Assembly: GCF_016428755.1 (NCBI RefSeq)
Contig: NZ_JAELTI010000021.1
Location: forward strand, 1 to 63,183
Length of the DNA: 63,183 nt
Reading direction: 5' to 3'
Source of the DNA: Allobosea sp. ASV33
GTDB lineage: Bacteria > Pseudomonadota > Alphaproteobacteria > Rhizobiales > Beijerinckiaceae
Shown here: positions 54,697-62,226 of the stretch, piece after piece
How positions within the stretch are numbered: the first letter of the stretch is position 1
How the letters are laid out: the number at the start of each line of letters is the position of its first letter
Notes under the pieces: generated by a model
The model's input: only the letters and a program-made list of their open reading frames with translations
Databases searched by the model: none
Told to the model about the DNA's origin: nothing
Translations under genes and position numbers: made by a program

Positions 54697-55830
54697 TCAG
54701 GGCGTTTCCTGCGCGAATTGTGCGCAGAGCCGTTCCAGCATATCGACGCAGGCCACGAGCTCTGCGCGCGTGACGTATTCGTCCGGCTTGTGGGCGCGGG
54801 CGATGTCGCCGGGGCCGCAGATGATCGCGTCGATCCCCGCCGCCTGGTAGAGCCCGGCCTCCGTACCGTAGCTTACCGCCGCGAGCGGTGCTTCGCCGGT
54901 GATCCGGGCCATCAATCGGGCGATCGGCGCATCGGCGGGAAGCGACAGGGCGGGATAGCCGGCGATCGGCTGCCAGTTGGTTCCGAAGCCCTCGGCTCGC
55001 AAGCCTTCGAGCGCTTCGCGCACCGGTTCGAGCAAGGCTGCCGGCGAAGCGCCGGCGATGGCGCGCGCCTCGATCTCGACGATGCAGCTTTCCGGGATGA
55101 TGTTCAGCGCCTCGCCGCCGCGGATCTTGCCGATCTGGAGGGTGGAGCAGGGGGGCTCGAAGACGGGATCGAGCGGGCCATCGCTCAGCTTCGAGGCAGC
55201 CTCGCCCGCAGCCGCGATCACGCGCCCCATCGCGTGGATTGCGTTGAGACCGAGATCGGGGCGGGAAGAATGGCCCGAGCGGCCTTGGACCTCCACGCGC
55301 GCGGCCGCCTTGCCCTTGTGCGCGAGGATCGGGCGCAACCCGCTCGGCTCGCCGATCACGGCCGCCGCGGGGAGGGCGCATAGCGAAGGCAGCGCGGCGA
55401 GGAGATGAGGAACGCCGCGGCAGCCCGCCTCTTCGTCATAGGAGAAGGCAAGATGGATCGGCCGGGCGGGCTTCAACGCAATGAGCGACGGAACGATCGC
55501 GAGCGCCGCGGCGAGAAAGCCCTTCATGTCGCTCGTGCCGCGGCCGAACAGCTTGTCGCCCTCCGTGCGCAGCCGGAACGGGTCGGCGCGCCATTGCGGT
55601 TCCTGTGCCGGGACGACGTCCATATGGCCGGACAGGACGAGGCCGGGGATGTCGCGCGGACCGATCGTGGCGAAAAGGTTGGCCCTGTCGCCCTCCGGGC
55701 CCGGGAGGAGCTGCGCTTCGATGCCGAGATTACCGAGATACTGCGCGATCCAGCCCGCGATGGCGGCGTTGGGCTGCCCCACGACGGACGGAATTTGGAT
55801 CAACGCCTTCAGTATCTCTTCCGACGTCAC
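54697..55830 (-). CDS. argE: ArgE-like acetylornithine deacetylase (M20 peptidase)
   Basis: A 377-residue zinc-dependent M20 hydrolase. Metal and catalytic motifs: LSGHMDVVPAQ (His and Asp), FGRGTSDMKGFLAA (bridging Asp), SYDEEAGCRGVPHLL (general-base Glu pair) and the dimerisation region GRSGHSSRPDLGLNAIH. It resembles ArgE, which removes acetyl groups from N-acetylornithine, but here it heads a catabolic set rather than arginine genes, so another N-acetylated amine or amino acid may be the substrate. The start is GTG at 55830 with GGAG 6 nt upstream; the longer ATG form from 55914 adds an atypical Arg-rich leader. Confidence 0.82.
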   Translation of the reverse strand: MTSEEILKALIQIPSVVGQPNAAIAGWIAQYLGNLGIEAQLLPGPEGDRANLFATIGPRDIPGLVLSGHMDVVPAQEPQWRADPFRLRTEGDKLFGRGTSDMKGFLAAALAIVPSLIALKPARPIHLAFSYDEEAGCRGVPHLLAALPSLCALPAAAVIGEPSGLRPILAHKGKAAARVEVQGRSGHSSRPDLGLNAIHAMGRVIAAAGEAASKLSDGPLDPVFEPPCSTLQIGKIRGGEALNIIPESCIVEIEARAIAGASPAALLEPVREALEGLRAEGFGTNWQPIAGYPALSLPADAPIARLMARITGEAPLAAVSYGTEAGLYQAAGIDAIICGPGDIARAHKPDEYVTRAELVACVDMLERLCAQFAQETP

Positions 55831-56035
55831 GGACAGCTCCGGTTCCAGATGCGCTGACGACAGAATAAGGGCTGTGCGCCGGTGGTCGGTCCGTTTCGTC
55901 ACCTTCCGACGCACTTCCCTGCCGAAATGCGCCGGAAGAACGGTGCTTCCTGTTGCGGGATTGGTTTACAACCGATCGGTAAACCGGCCGGAGTCCATAG
56001 CCGGGCAGAACCGCGGACGCGGCGGAGGCTACGCT
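55831..56035. promoter_or_regulatory. divergent promoter region, argE-like / GNAT paralogue 2
   Basis: 205 nt between the GTG start of the argE-like gene and the TTG start of the GNAT gene. No ORF. A GGAGG site at 56024-56028 serves the GNAT gene. A deacetylase and an acetyltransferase facing each other across one control region is suggestive, but no operator was defined. Confidence 0.45.
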
Positions 56036-56923
56036 TTGGAGACGATCGCTCGACTGCATATCGATACGTTCGAGCTCACCTTGCGCGACATCAAGCAGGT
56101 GGATCCCAAGCTGCTGCATGCTCTTTCCGTCTCGGTGGGATGGCCCCATCGCGACAGCGACTGGCAGATGCTGCTCGAGCTGGGGCAGGGACTTGCAGCC
56201 GTCGACGAGATCGGGCGGGTGGTCGGAACCGTGATGTGGCTGCGCTACGGCGCCGATTTTGCCCTCATCTGCATGCTGATAACGCTGCCGCGCCTGCAGG
56301 AGCAGGGCGCGGGGAGCTGGCTCATGGAGAAAGCGCACGAGCTGAACAAGGGCGCCGTCTTCGGTCTCAACGCCACGCGGGAGGCAAAGCGGCTCTATCG
56401 TTCGCTCGGATACGGCTACGAACAGAAGATTCTGCGGTGCCAGGGAGAGGCGACGCCAGAGGCCGCGCTTTCGGCCAAGGTGGAGGGGCTGGTTCGTCCA
56501 GCCGCAGCCAGCGACCACGAAAGCCTGCTGCGGCTCGACCTTGCCGCGACCGGCCATGACCGCTCCATCGCCTATCAGGCGCTGCTGCCCGTCTCGCGCG
56601 GGCAGGTGCTCGTTCGGAACGACGAGATCGTCGCCTTTTCCCTGTGCCGGCCCTTCGGCCGTGGGCATGTCATCGGCCCCGTCATCGCGGCCAGCGAGGA
56701 TGATGCGATCGCCGTCTCGCGGGCTCATGTCGAGACCCACGCTGGAAGCTTCCTGCGCGCCGACACGCCGGCCAGCAACACCGTCTTCACGAACTTCCTG
56801 GTCGGGAGCGGCATGCAGATCTACGACAGCGCCACCTCGATGGGACTCGGACGAGCACCGTTCAAGCCGCTAGCGTCGGCCGGCCCGCGTCGAATCACGC
56901 TCGCCAGTCAGGCAATCGGCTGA
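56036..56923 (+). CDS. tandem-domain GNAT acetyltransferase (paralogue 2)
   Basis: A 295-residue protein of the same design as that at 44778: N-terminal GNAT (LQEQGAGSWLMEKAHELNKG acetyl-CoA region) and a C-terminal Acetyltransf_18-like half (FSLCRPFGRGHVIGPVIAAS). The start is a TTG at 56036 placed 7 nt after GGAGG; no in-frame ATG lies close by, and the long upstream extension in this frame runs through the argE-like gene. The acceptor is unknown. It is divergent from the argE-like deacetylase gene and is the last gene before the dif-like site. Confidence 0.8.
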   Translation: METIARLHIDTFELTLRDIKQVDPKLLHALSVSVGWPHRDSDWQMLLELGQGLAAVDEIGRVVGTVMWLRYGADFALICMLITLPRLQEQGAGSWLMEKAHELNKGAVFGLNATREAKRLYRSLGYGYEQKILRCQGEATPEAALSAKVEGLVRPAAASDHESLLRLDLAATGHDRSIAYQALLPVSRGQVLVRNDEIVAFSLCRPFGRGHVIGPVIAASEDDAIAVSRAHVETHAGSFLRADTPASNTVFTNFLVGSGMQIYDSATSMGLGRAPFKPLASAGPRRITLASQAIG

Positions 56924-57135
56924 TGCCGCCGCGGAGAAGATGGGCATAGCCCTTTCGGTGAATGTCCGCTTTCGAAACGTGCCCCAATGCCGGCTACCGG
57001 CACAGCCGCACGCATCGTCAAAACAGATTTGGGCGTTGTGCGGCGGCGGCTGATCGATCAGGCCGCAGGCGACACGGGGACTTTTGGGCTACTCGACAAG
57101 GAGCGAAGGAAAAGAGCCGAAATCCGCCCAAGCGC

Positions 57136-57163
57136 CATTCGCATAAGGTATATTATGGAACTT
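57136..57163 (+). other. dif: dif-like XerC/XerD recombination site (chromosome terminus)
   Basis: The 28-mer has the dif layout. XerC-type arm CATTCGCATAA (57136-57146), 6-nt centre GGTATA (57147-57152) and XerD-type arm TTATGGAACTT (57153-57163) compare with E. coli arms GGTGCGCATAA and TTATGTTAAAT around TGTATA. The inner palindrome CATAA/TTATG is perfect. It is strikingly AT-rich for this genome and lies in the 275-nt non-coding gap (56924-57198) between convergent genes. GGGNAGGG octamers switch strand exactly across it (see findings). No integrase or integrated element is adjacent. Confidence 0.88.
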
Positions 57164-57198
57164 ATCCTGATCCACACCTGGCCTGGCAAGTCAGCGTT

Positions 57199-58002
57199 TC
57201 AGGCCGGGACAGAGATCGTCATGCCGTCGAACGCCACTTCGGCAATCCCATGCAAGCGCCTGCTCAGGCTGGCATAATCCAGATCGACATGGAGATTGGT
57301 CACGATCGCGCGGCGCGGCTTCAAACGCGCGATCGCCTCCAGCGACTGCGCCAGATGGAAATGGCTGGGATGCGGCGTCTCGCGCAGGCAGTCGAGGATC
57401 AGCACGTCGAGATCGGCCATGGCCTCCATCGCGGTCGGCGGGATCAGGCTGACATCCGGCAGATAGCCGAGATCGCCGAAGCGGAAGCCAAGCGCCTCGT
57501 AGTTCGGTCCGTGCTCGACCCGGAACGGCAAGGCCGTGATCGGCCCCCCAGTGCCGTCGATCGTATGCGGCCGGCCGGCGCTGATTTCGTCGAGATCGAT
57601 GATCGGCGGATAATAGCTGCCGGGCGGCGTCTCGAAGAGATAGCCGAAGCGCGAGCGCAGCGAGGCTTGCGTCACCTTGTCGGCATGGACCCGGATGCGG
57701 CGCTGCATATGCAGGACGAGCGCGCGCAGGTCGTCGATGCCGTGGGTATGGTCGGCATGGTCATGGGTCAGGAGAACGCCGTCGAGCGCCGGCACTTCGG
57801 CTGAAAGCAACTGCTCGCGCAGGTCCGGCGAGGTATCGACCAGGACCCGCGTCATGCCGTCGGGACCGATGCGCTCGACCAGGATCGAGCAGCGCCGCCG
57901 CCGGTTCTTCGGCTCGTTCGGATCGCAAGCGCCCCAGCCCGAGCCCGGCCGCGGCACGCCGCCGGAAGAACCACAGCCGAGGATGGTGACGGTGAGCGTC
58001 AT
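57199..58002 (-). CDS. MBL-fold metal-dependent hydrolase, PhnP-like
   Basis: A 267-residue metallo-beta-lactamase-fold hydrolase of the PhnP/phosphodiesterase-like group. N-terminal LGCGSSGGVPRPGSGWGACD, dinuclear metal motif LLTHDHADHTHGIDDLR (about residues 78-94), later metal His in VEHGPNYEALGF and VTNLHVDLDY. The protein of this conserved cluster has no settled substrate; PhnP itself cleaves a cyclic phosphate. It is the last gene of the leftward operon dacC-tmk-holB-metG-tatD-MBL, separated from tatD by 9 nt. Confidence 0.88.
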   Translation of the reverse strand: MTLTVTILGCGSSGGVPRPGSGWGACDPNEPKNRRRRCSILVERIGPDGMTRVLVDTSPDLREQLLSAEVPALDGVLLTHDHADHTHGIDDLRALVLHMQRRIRVHADKVTQASLRSRFGYLFETPPGSYYPPIIDLDEISAGRPHTIDGTGGPITALPFRVEHGPNYEALGFRFGDLGYLPDVSLIPPTAMEAMADLDVLILDCLRETPHPSHFHLAQSLEAIARLKPRRAIVTNLHVDLDYASLSRRLHGIAEVAFDGMTISVPA

Positions 58003-58011
58003 AGCGTTGGG

Positions 58012-58812
58012 TCAGGCCACCTGCGCGACCGGCGCGGCGTGGTCCATCTTCCAGTAGCAGCGCCGCGCATTCTCCGTCGTGATCTTCGCGACCTCGTCGA
58101 AGGAGACGCCGATCGTTTCGCCGAGAACCTTCGCCGTCTCAACGACATAGGCCGGCTGGTTACGCTTGCCTCTGAACGGAACCGGGGCGAGATAGGGCGC
58201 ATCCGTCTCGACCAGCAGGCGCTCGCGCGGGACCATCCGGGCGATCCGGCGCAGGTTCTCGGAGGTCTTGAAGGTCAGGATGCCCGAGAACGAGACGTAG
58301 AGCCCGAGCTCGACGCCGGTCATCGCCAGCGCTTCGCCGGCCGTGAAGCAGTGCAGGATGGCAGGGAAGGCGCCCTTCCCCATCTCCTCGCGCAGGATCG
58401 CGATCATGTCGTCATCGGCCTCGCGCGAATGGATGACGAGCGGCAACTGCGTGATCCGCGCCGCGGCGATATGCGTGCGCAACCCCTGGGCCTGAGCGGC
58501 GCGCGGACTGGAGTCGTAGTGATAGTCGAGCCCGGCCTCGCCGATGGCGACGCAGCGCGGATGGCGCGATAGCTCCACGAGGCGCTCGGCCGTGACGTCT
58601 AGCTCCTCATGCGCCTGGTGCGGATGCGTGCCGACCGAGAACCAGACCGAGGGGAAGCGCTCCGCCAGCGCGGCATAATCGGCGTAGCGCGCGACCCGCG
58701 TCGAGATCGTCACCATCCGGCCGACGCCGGCTTCCTCCGCCCGCGCGACATAGGCCGGCAGCTCCTCGGCGAAATCCGGGAAGTCGAGATGGCAATGCGT
58801 ATCGATCAGCAT
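58012..58812 (-). CDS. tatD: TatD-family metal-dependent deoxyribonuclease
   Basis: A 266-residue TIM-barrel hydrolase of the TatD/YcfH family. Metal ligands: DTHCHLDFPDF at residues 4-14, AIGEAGLDYHYD (Glu), LVIHSREADDD, ILHCFTAG and the terminal Asp in VETDAPYLAPVPFRGKRN. Members are 3'-5' DNases linked to DNA repair. Its ATG overlaps the last base of the metG stop (58812), so it is tightly coupled. Confidence 0.93.
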   Translation of the reverse strand: MLIDTHCHLDFPDFAEELPAYVARAEEAGVGRMVTISTRVARYADYAALAERFPSVWFSVGTHPHQAHEELDVTAERLVELSRHPRCVAIGEAGLDYHYDSSPRAAQAQGLRTHIAAARITQLPLVIHSREADDDMIAILREEMGKGAFPAILHCFTAGEALAMTGVELGLYVSFSGILTFKTSENLRRIARMVPRERLLVETDAPYLAPVPFRGKRNQPAYVVETAKVLGETIGVSFDEVAKITTENARRCYWKMDHAAPVAQVA

Positions 58813-60371
58813 CAGGCCGCCTTGTCGTCCTCGGGCTCGACATAGCGCGGGAAGATCGCGCTCGGCGCCGGCAAGCTTGAGCCGCTGACGAGACGATGTT
58901 CCGCACCGAGCGCCGCGAAGCTGCGGGCCTCGGGCGCGACGCCCAGCAGGTCGAGCAGCTTGCCCGCGGCCACCGGCATCACCGGCTGCACCAGGATCGC
59001 AACCTCGCGCAACACCTCGATCGTGACATAGAGCACGGTGTCGCGGCGCGCCGGATCGGTCTTGGTCAGGCGCCAGGGCTCGTTATTGGCGAAATAGCGG
59101 TTCGCCTCGGCGATGAGAGCCCAGAGATCGGCCAGCACGGTGTGAAGGGCGAAATCCTTCATCGCCTCGCGCGCCTTGGCGAGTGCCGCGTCGGCCATCG
59201 CGAGCATGACTTCGTCGGCCTCGTTCAGCGTCCCGCGCGGCGGCACCCTGCCCTCGCAGTTCTTGGCGATCATCGACAGCGAGCGCTGCGCGAGATTGCC
59301 GAGATCATTGGCGAGGTCGGCATTGATGCGCCCGACGATGGCGTCGTGGCTGTAATTGCCGTCCTGGCCGAAGGAGACCTCGCGCAGGAAGAAATAGCGC
59401 AATTGGTCGACGCCATAGGTCTCGGCGAGGTCGAACGGATCGACCACGTTGCCGAGCGATTTCGACATCTTCGTACCCTTGTTCAGCAGGAAGCCGTGGC
59501 CGAAGACGCGCTTCGGCAGCGGCAGCCCCGCCGACATCAGGAAGGCCGGCCAGTAGACCGCGTGGAAGCGCACGATGTCCTTGCCGATGATATGCACGTC
59601 GGCCGGCCAGTAATGCGCGCGCGGGCTTTCCGGATCGGGGAAACCCGTCCCGGTGACATAGTTGTTGAGCGCGTCGACCCAGACATACATGACGTGCTTT
59701 GGGTCGCCCGGCACGGGCAGGCCCCAGTCGAAGGTCGTGCGGCTGATCGAGAGGTCCTCGAGCCCGCCTTTCACGAAGGAGACGACCTCGTTCTTGCGCG
59801 TCTCTGGCGAGATGAAGTCCGGCACGTCCTCGTAGAGCTTCAGGAGGCGGTCCTGATAGGATTTGAGGCGGAAGAAATAGCTCTCCTCCTCGACCCATTC
59901 GACGGGAGTGCCCTGCCCGCCCAGGCGCGTTCCGTCGGGCTGGAGGGTCGTCTCCTCCTCGCCGTAGAAGGCCTCGTCGCGCACCGAGTACCAGCCGGAA
60001 TACTTGGCGAGATAGATGTCGCCATTGGCCTCCATCCGCCGCCACAGCTCGTCGGTCGAAACCTTGTGGTCGGCATCGGTGGTGCGGATGAAGCGGTCGA
60101 AGGAGCAGCCGAGGCGCTGTTCCATCTCCTCGAAGCGGGCCGCGATCTTGTCGACGAACTCCTTCGGCGAGAGACCGTTCTGCGCCGCCGTGCGCTGCAC
60201 CTTCTGGCCGTGCTCGTCGGTGCCGGTCATGGCGAAGACGTCGTAGCCATCGAGCCGCTTGAAGCGCGCGATCGCGTCCGACGCCACCATCTCATAGGCG
60301 TGGCCGATATGCGGCGGGCCGTTGGTGTAATGGATCGCGGTCGTCAGATAGAATTTCGGGGCCGTGGCCAT
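58812..60371 (-). CDS. metG: methionine--tRNA ligase
   Basis: Class I synthetase charging initiator and elongator tRNA-Met, 519 residues. HIGH motif in [13 protein letters not shown] (residues 21-24), the [17 protein letters not shown] segment, and KMSKS in [16 protein letters not shown] (about residue 300). It lacks the four-Cys zinc knuckle of long MetRS and has no C-terminal tRNA-binding extension, matching the short alphaproteobacterial form. It lies 21 nt after holB. Confidence 0.96.
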   Translation of the reverse strand: MATAPKFYLTTAIHYTNGPPHIGHAYEMVASDAIARFKRLDGYDVFAMTGTDEHGQKVQRTAAQNGLSPKEFVDKIAARFEEMEQRLGCSFDRFIRTTDADHKVSTDELWRRMEANGDIYLAKYSGWYSVRDEAFYGEEETTLQPDGTRLGGQGTPVEWVEEESYFFRLKSYQDRLLKLYEDVPDFISPETRKNEVVSFVKGGLEDLSISRTTFDWGLPVPGDPKHVMYVWVDALNNYVTGTGFPDPESPRAHYWPADVHIIGKDIVRFHAVYWPAFLMSAGLPLPKRVFGHGFLLNKGTKMSKSLGNVVDPFDLAETYGVDQLRYFFLREVSFGQDGNYSHDAIVGRINADLANDLGNLAQRSLSMIAKNCEGRVPPRGTLNEADEVMLAMADAALAKAREAMKDFALHTVLADLWALIAEANRYFANNEPWRLTKTDPARRDTVLYVTIEVLREVAILVQPVMPVAAGKLLDLLGVAPEARSFAALGAEHRLVSGSSLPAPSAIFPRYVEPEDDKAA

Positions 60372-60392
60372 CGTCTGTCCGAAAGCTTCGCT

Positions 60393-61463
60393 TCACGCTG
60401 CGCGCGAGCGGGACACCGCAGACGACAGATCATGAAACAGGGTCATCACGAGCGGGCGGCGGTCGAGATTATAGGTCTCGACCTCGCGCGCCTGCTGTCC
60501 AAGCTTTTCCCATACCTCCGCCAGCGGTGCAAGGCGCGCCGGTTGCGCCGCAGCATGCGCGTGGAGGTGGTCGGAGATCCAGCCCTGCACGGTCTCGATC
60601 ATCACTGCGAAATCGCGCTCGCCCGCCTTGCCGGCGACATCCTCGGCCAGCGCCATCAGGGCGGTCAGGTCGACCTGCGGCAGGGCATCGAGCCGCGCCC
60701 TCACCGCCTCGACCAGCGCCAGCGTCTCGGGATCGACATAGGTCAGCGCGCAGCGCACCGAGCCCTCGGACAGGCTCGCGGCCCGGCGCAGGGCCGAGGC
60801 GTCGAAAGGCATCTCCATGCGCTCCAGCGCCAGCCGGCCGGCCTCCGCGACATCGGCTTCGGCGAGCGAATCGAAGGTCAGGAGCCGGCAGCGCGAGCGG
60901 ATCGTCGGCAGCATCCGCCCCGGCGCATGGGCGACGATCAGGAAGAGCGCCCGCGGCGGCGGCTCCTCGAGCAGCTTGAGCAAGGCGTTGGCGGCCGAGC
61001 GCTCCATGTCCTCGGCCGAGTCGACGATGCAGACCCGCCAGCCGCCCTCGGCCGCGCTCGATCCGAAGCGGTCGATTACGCGCCGGATGGAATCGACCGG
61101 GATGTTGCTGGTGTAGCTCTTGCCGTCCGGCTTCGGAATCCGGCGCAGCACATGCAGGTCCGGGTGCGATCGCGCCATCACCCGTCGCGTCGCCGGATCG
61201 TTCTCCGGCATGGCGAGATCGGCGTTGCGGGCCGCCCTTTCCTGCGGATCGCCCGCAGCGAGCAGGAAGCGCGCCGCGCGATAGGCGAAGCTTGCCTTGC
61301 CGATGCCTTCCGGCCCGCCGAGCAGCCAGGCATGATGCATGCGGCCGGATGCCAGCGCGTCGAGGAAGGTCCGTTCCCGCGCCGCATGGCCGATCAGGCT
61401 CAGCGTCTCGCGCGGATGCGGCGCATTCGGTAGCCGGTCGGGTTCGTCGCTGGTCGCTAGCAT
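60393..61463 (-). CDS. holB: DNA polymerase III subunit delta'
   Basis: Clamp-loader subunit of the replicase, 356 residues. N-terminal ALIGHAARERTF-type opening (LSLIGHAARERTFLDALASG), a degenerate P-loop GGPEGIGKASFAYR (the final Thr/Ser pattern is altered as expected of non-hydrolysing delta'), VCIVDSAEDMERSAANALLK and LEEPPPRALFLIVAH, with SRCRLLTF as sensor motif. The ATG at 61463 (MLATSDEPD) is used; an ATG at 61535 would translate through the palindromic repeat. It lies between tmk and metG in the usual alphaproteobacterial order. Confidence 0.93.
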   Translation of the reverse strand: MLATSDEPDRLPNAPHPRETLSLIGHAARERTFLDALASGRMHHAWLLGGPEGIGKASFAYRAARFLLAAGDPQERAARNADLAMPENDPATRRVMARSHPDLHVLRRIPKPDGKSYTSNIPVDSIRRVIDRFGSSAAEGGWRVCIVDSAEDMERSAANALLKLLEEPPPRALFLIVAHAPGRMLPTIRSRCRLLTFDSLAEADVAEAGRLALERMEMPFDASALRRAASLSEGSVRCALTYVDPETLALVEAVRARLDALPQVDLTALMALAEDVAGKAGERDFAVMIETVQGWISDHLHAHAAAQPARLAPLAEVWEKLGQQAREVETYNLDRRPLVMTLFHDLSSAVSRSRAA

Positions 61464-61482
61464 CAGGTGTCCGGGTCTATAG

Positions 61483-61557
61483 CATCGGACCGAAAAGTGG
61501 CTTCCACTTTTCGGATAAATCCGATGCGATAACAATGTGATAGATCATCGTTATCGC
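61483..61557. repeat. palindromic repeat between tmk and holB
   Basis: Two nested inverted repeats. CATCGGACCGAAAAGTGG (61483-61500) pairs with CCACTTTTCGG...ATCCGATG (61504-61528). A second pair GCGATAAC (61526-61533) with GTTATCGC (61550-61557) covers the tmk stop codon. It is inside an operon, unlike the 3'-end elements elsewhere. It resembles widely dispersed Rhizobiales extragenic palindromes containing the CCACTTTTCGG core. Confidence 0.72.
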
Positions 61558-62216
61558 GTCCGGTAGGACGCGCGATGATCTAGGGGCAGGCGCTCGCGCA
61601 GGATATGCCACGCCGCCTCGGCGAGCGCCTCGGGAGGCAGCGTCGCGTCGAGCACGGCGCAGCGTTGCGGTTCGGCGCTCGCGATATCGCGATAGGCTTG
61701 GCGCAGATTGCGGTGGAAGGCCAGCGTCTCGCCCTCGAAACGGTCGATCGCCTCGTCCGGCCGCCGGCGCTTGGCAGCGCGAGCCAGGCCGATTTCGGGG
61801 TCGAGATCGAGGATCAGCGTCAGGTCAGGCATCAGGCCCGAGATGGTCACAGCCTCCAGTTCGGCGAGCAGGGCCTTGTCGAGCTGGCCGAGCACGCCCT
61901 GATAGACCCGCGTCGAATCGATGAAGCGGTCGCAGATCACCCATTCGCCGCGCGTGAGCGCCGGGCGGATCAGGCTGTCGATATGGTCGATCCGGGCGGC
62001 CGAGAACATCAGCGCCTCGGCGAAGGGACCGTAGTCGCGCGCCTGCCCCGCCAGGATCATCTCGCGGATCGCCTCCGCCTTGGGCGAGCCGCCGGGCTCC
62101 CGCGTCGTCCGTGCCCTGAGGCCGGCCGCATCGAGCCGTTCGCTGAGCGCGCGCGCCAGCGTCGACTTGCCGGCGCCCTCCCCGCCTTCGAGCGTGATGA
62201 AATGTCCCTTGCCCAT
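61551..62216 (-). CDS. tmk: thymidylate kinase
   Basis: Phosphorylates dTMP to dTDP. The 221-residue product has the P-loop LEGGEGAGKSTLARAL (about residues 9-24), the DR(F/Y) motif in VICDRFIDSTRVYQG (about 93-107) and the C-terminal LID segment AAKRRRPDEAIDRFE. It lies 10 nt after dacC and shares its 3' end with the palindromic element at 61483. Confidence 0.95.
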   Translation of the reverse strand: MGKGHFITLEGGEGAGKSTLARALSERLDAAGLRARTTREPGGSPKAEAIREMILAGQARDYGPFAEALMFSAARIDHIDSLIRPALTRGEWVICDRFIDSTRVYQGVLGQLDKALLAELEAVTISGLMPDLTLILDLDPEIGLARAAKRRRPDEAIDRFEGETLAFHRNLRQAYRDIASAEPQRCAVLDATLPPEALAEAAWHILRERLPLDHRASYRTR

Positions 62217-62226
62217 CTCGGCCTGT

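Noticed and set aside
57000..57198. An element integrated at the dif-like site (phage or IMEX)
   Set aside because: No tyrosine recombinase, phage gene or second dif-type repeat is present on either side; the flanks are ordinary chromosomal genes.
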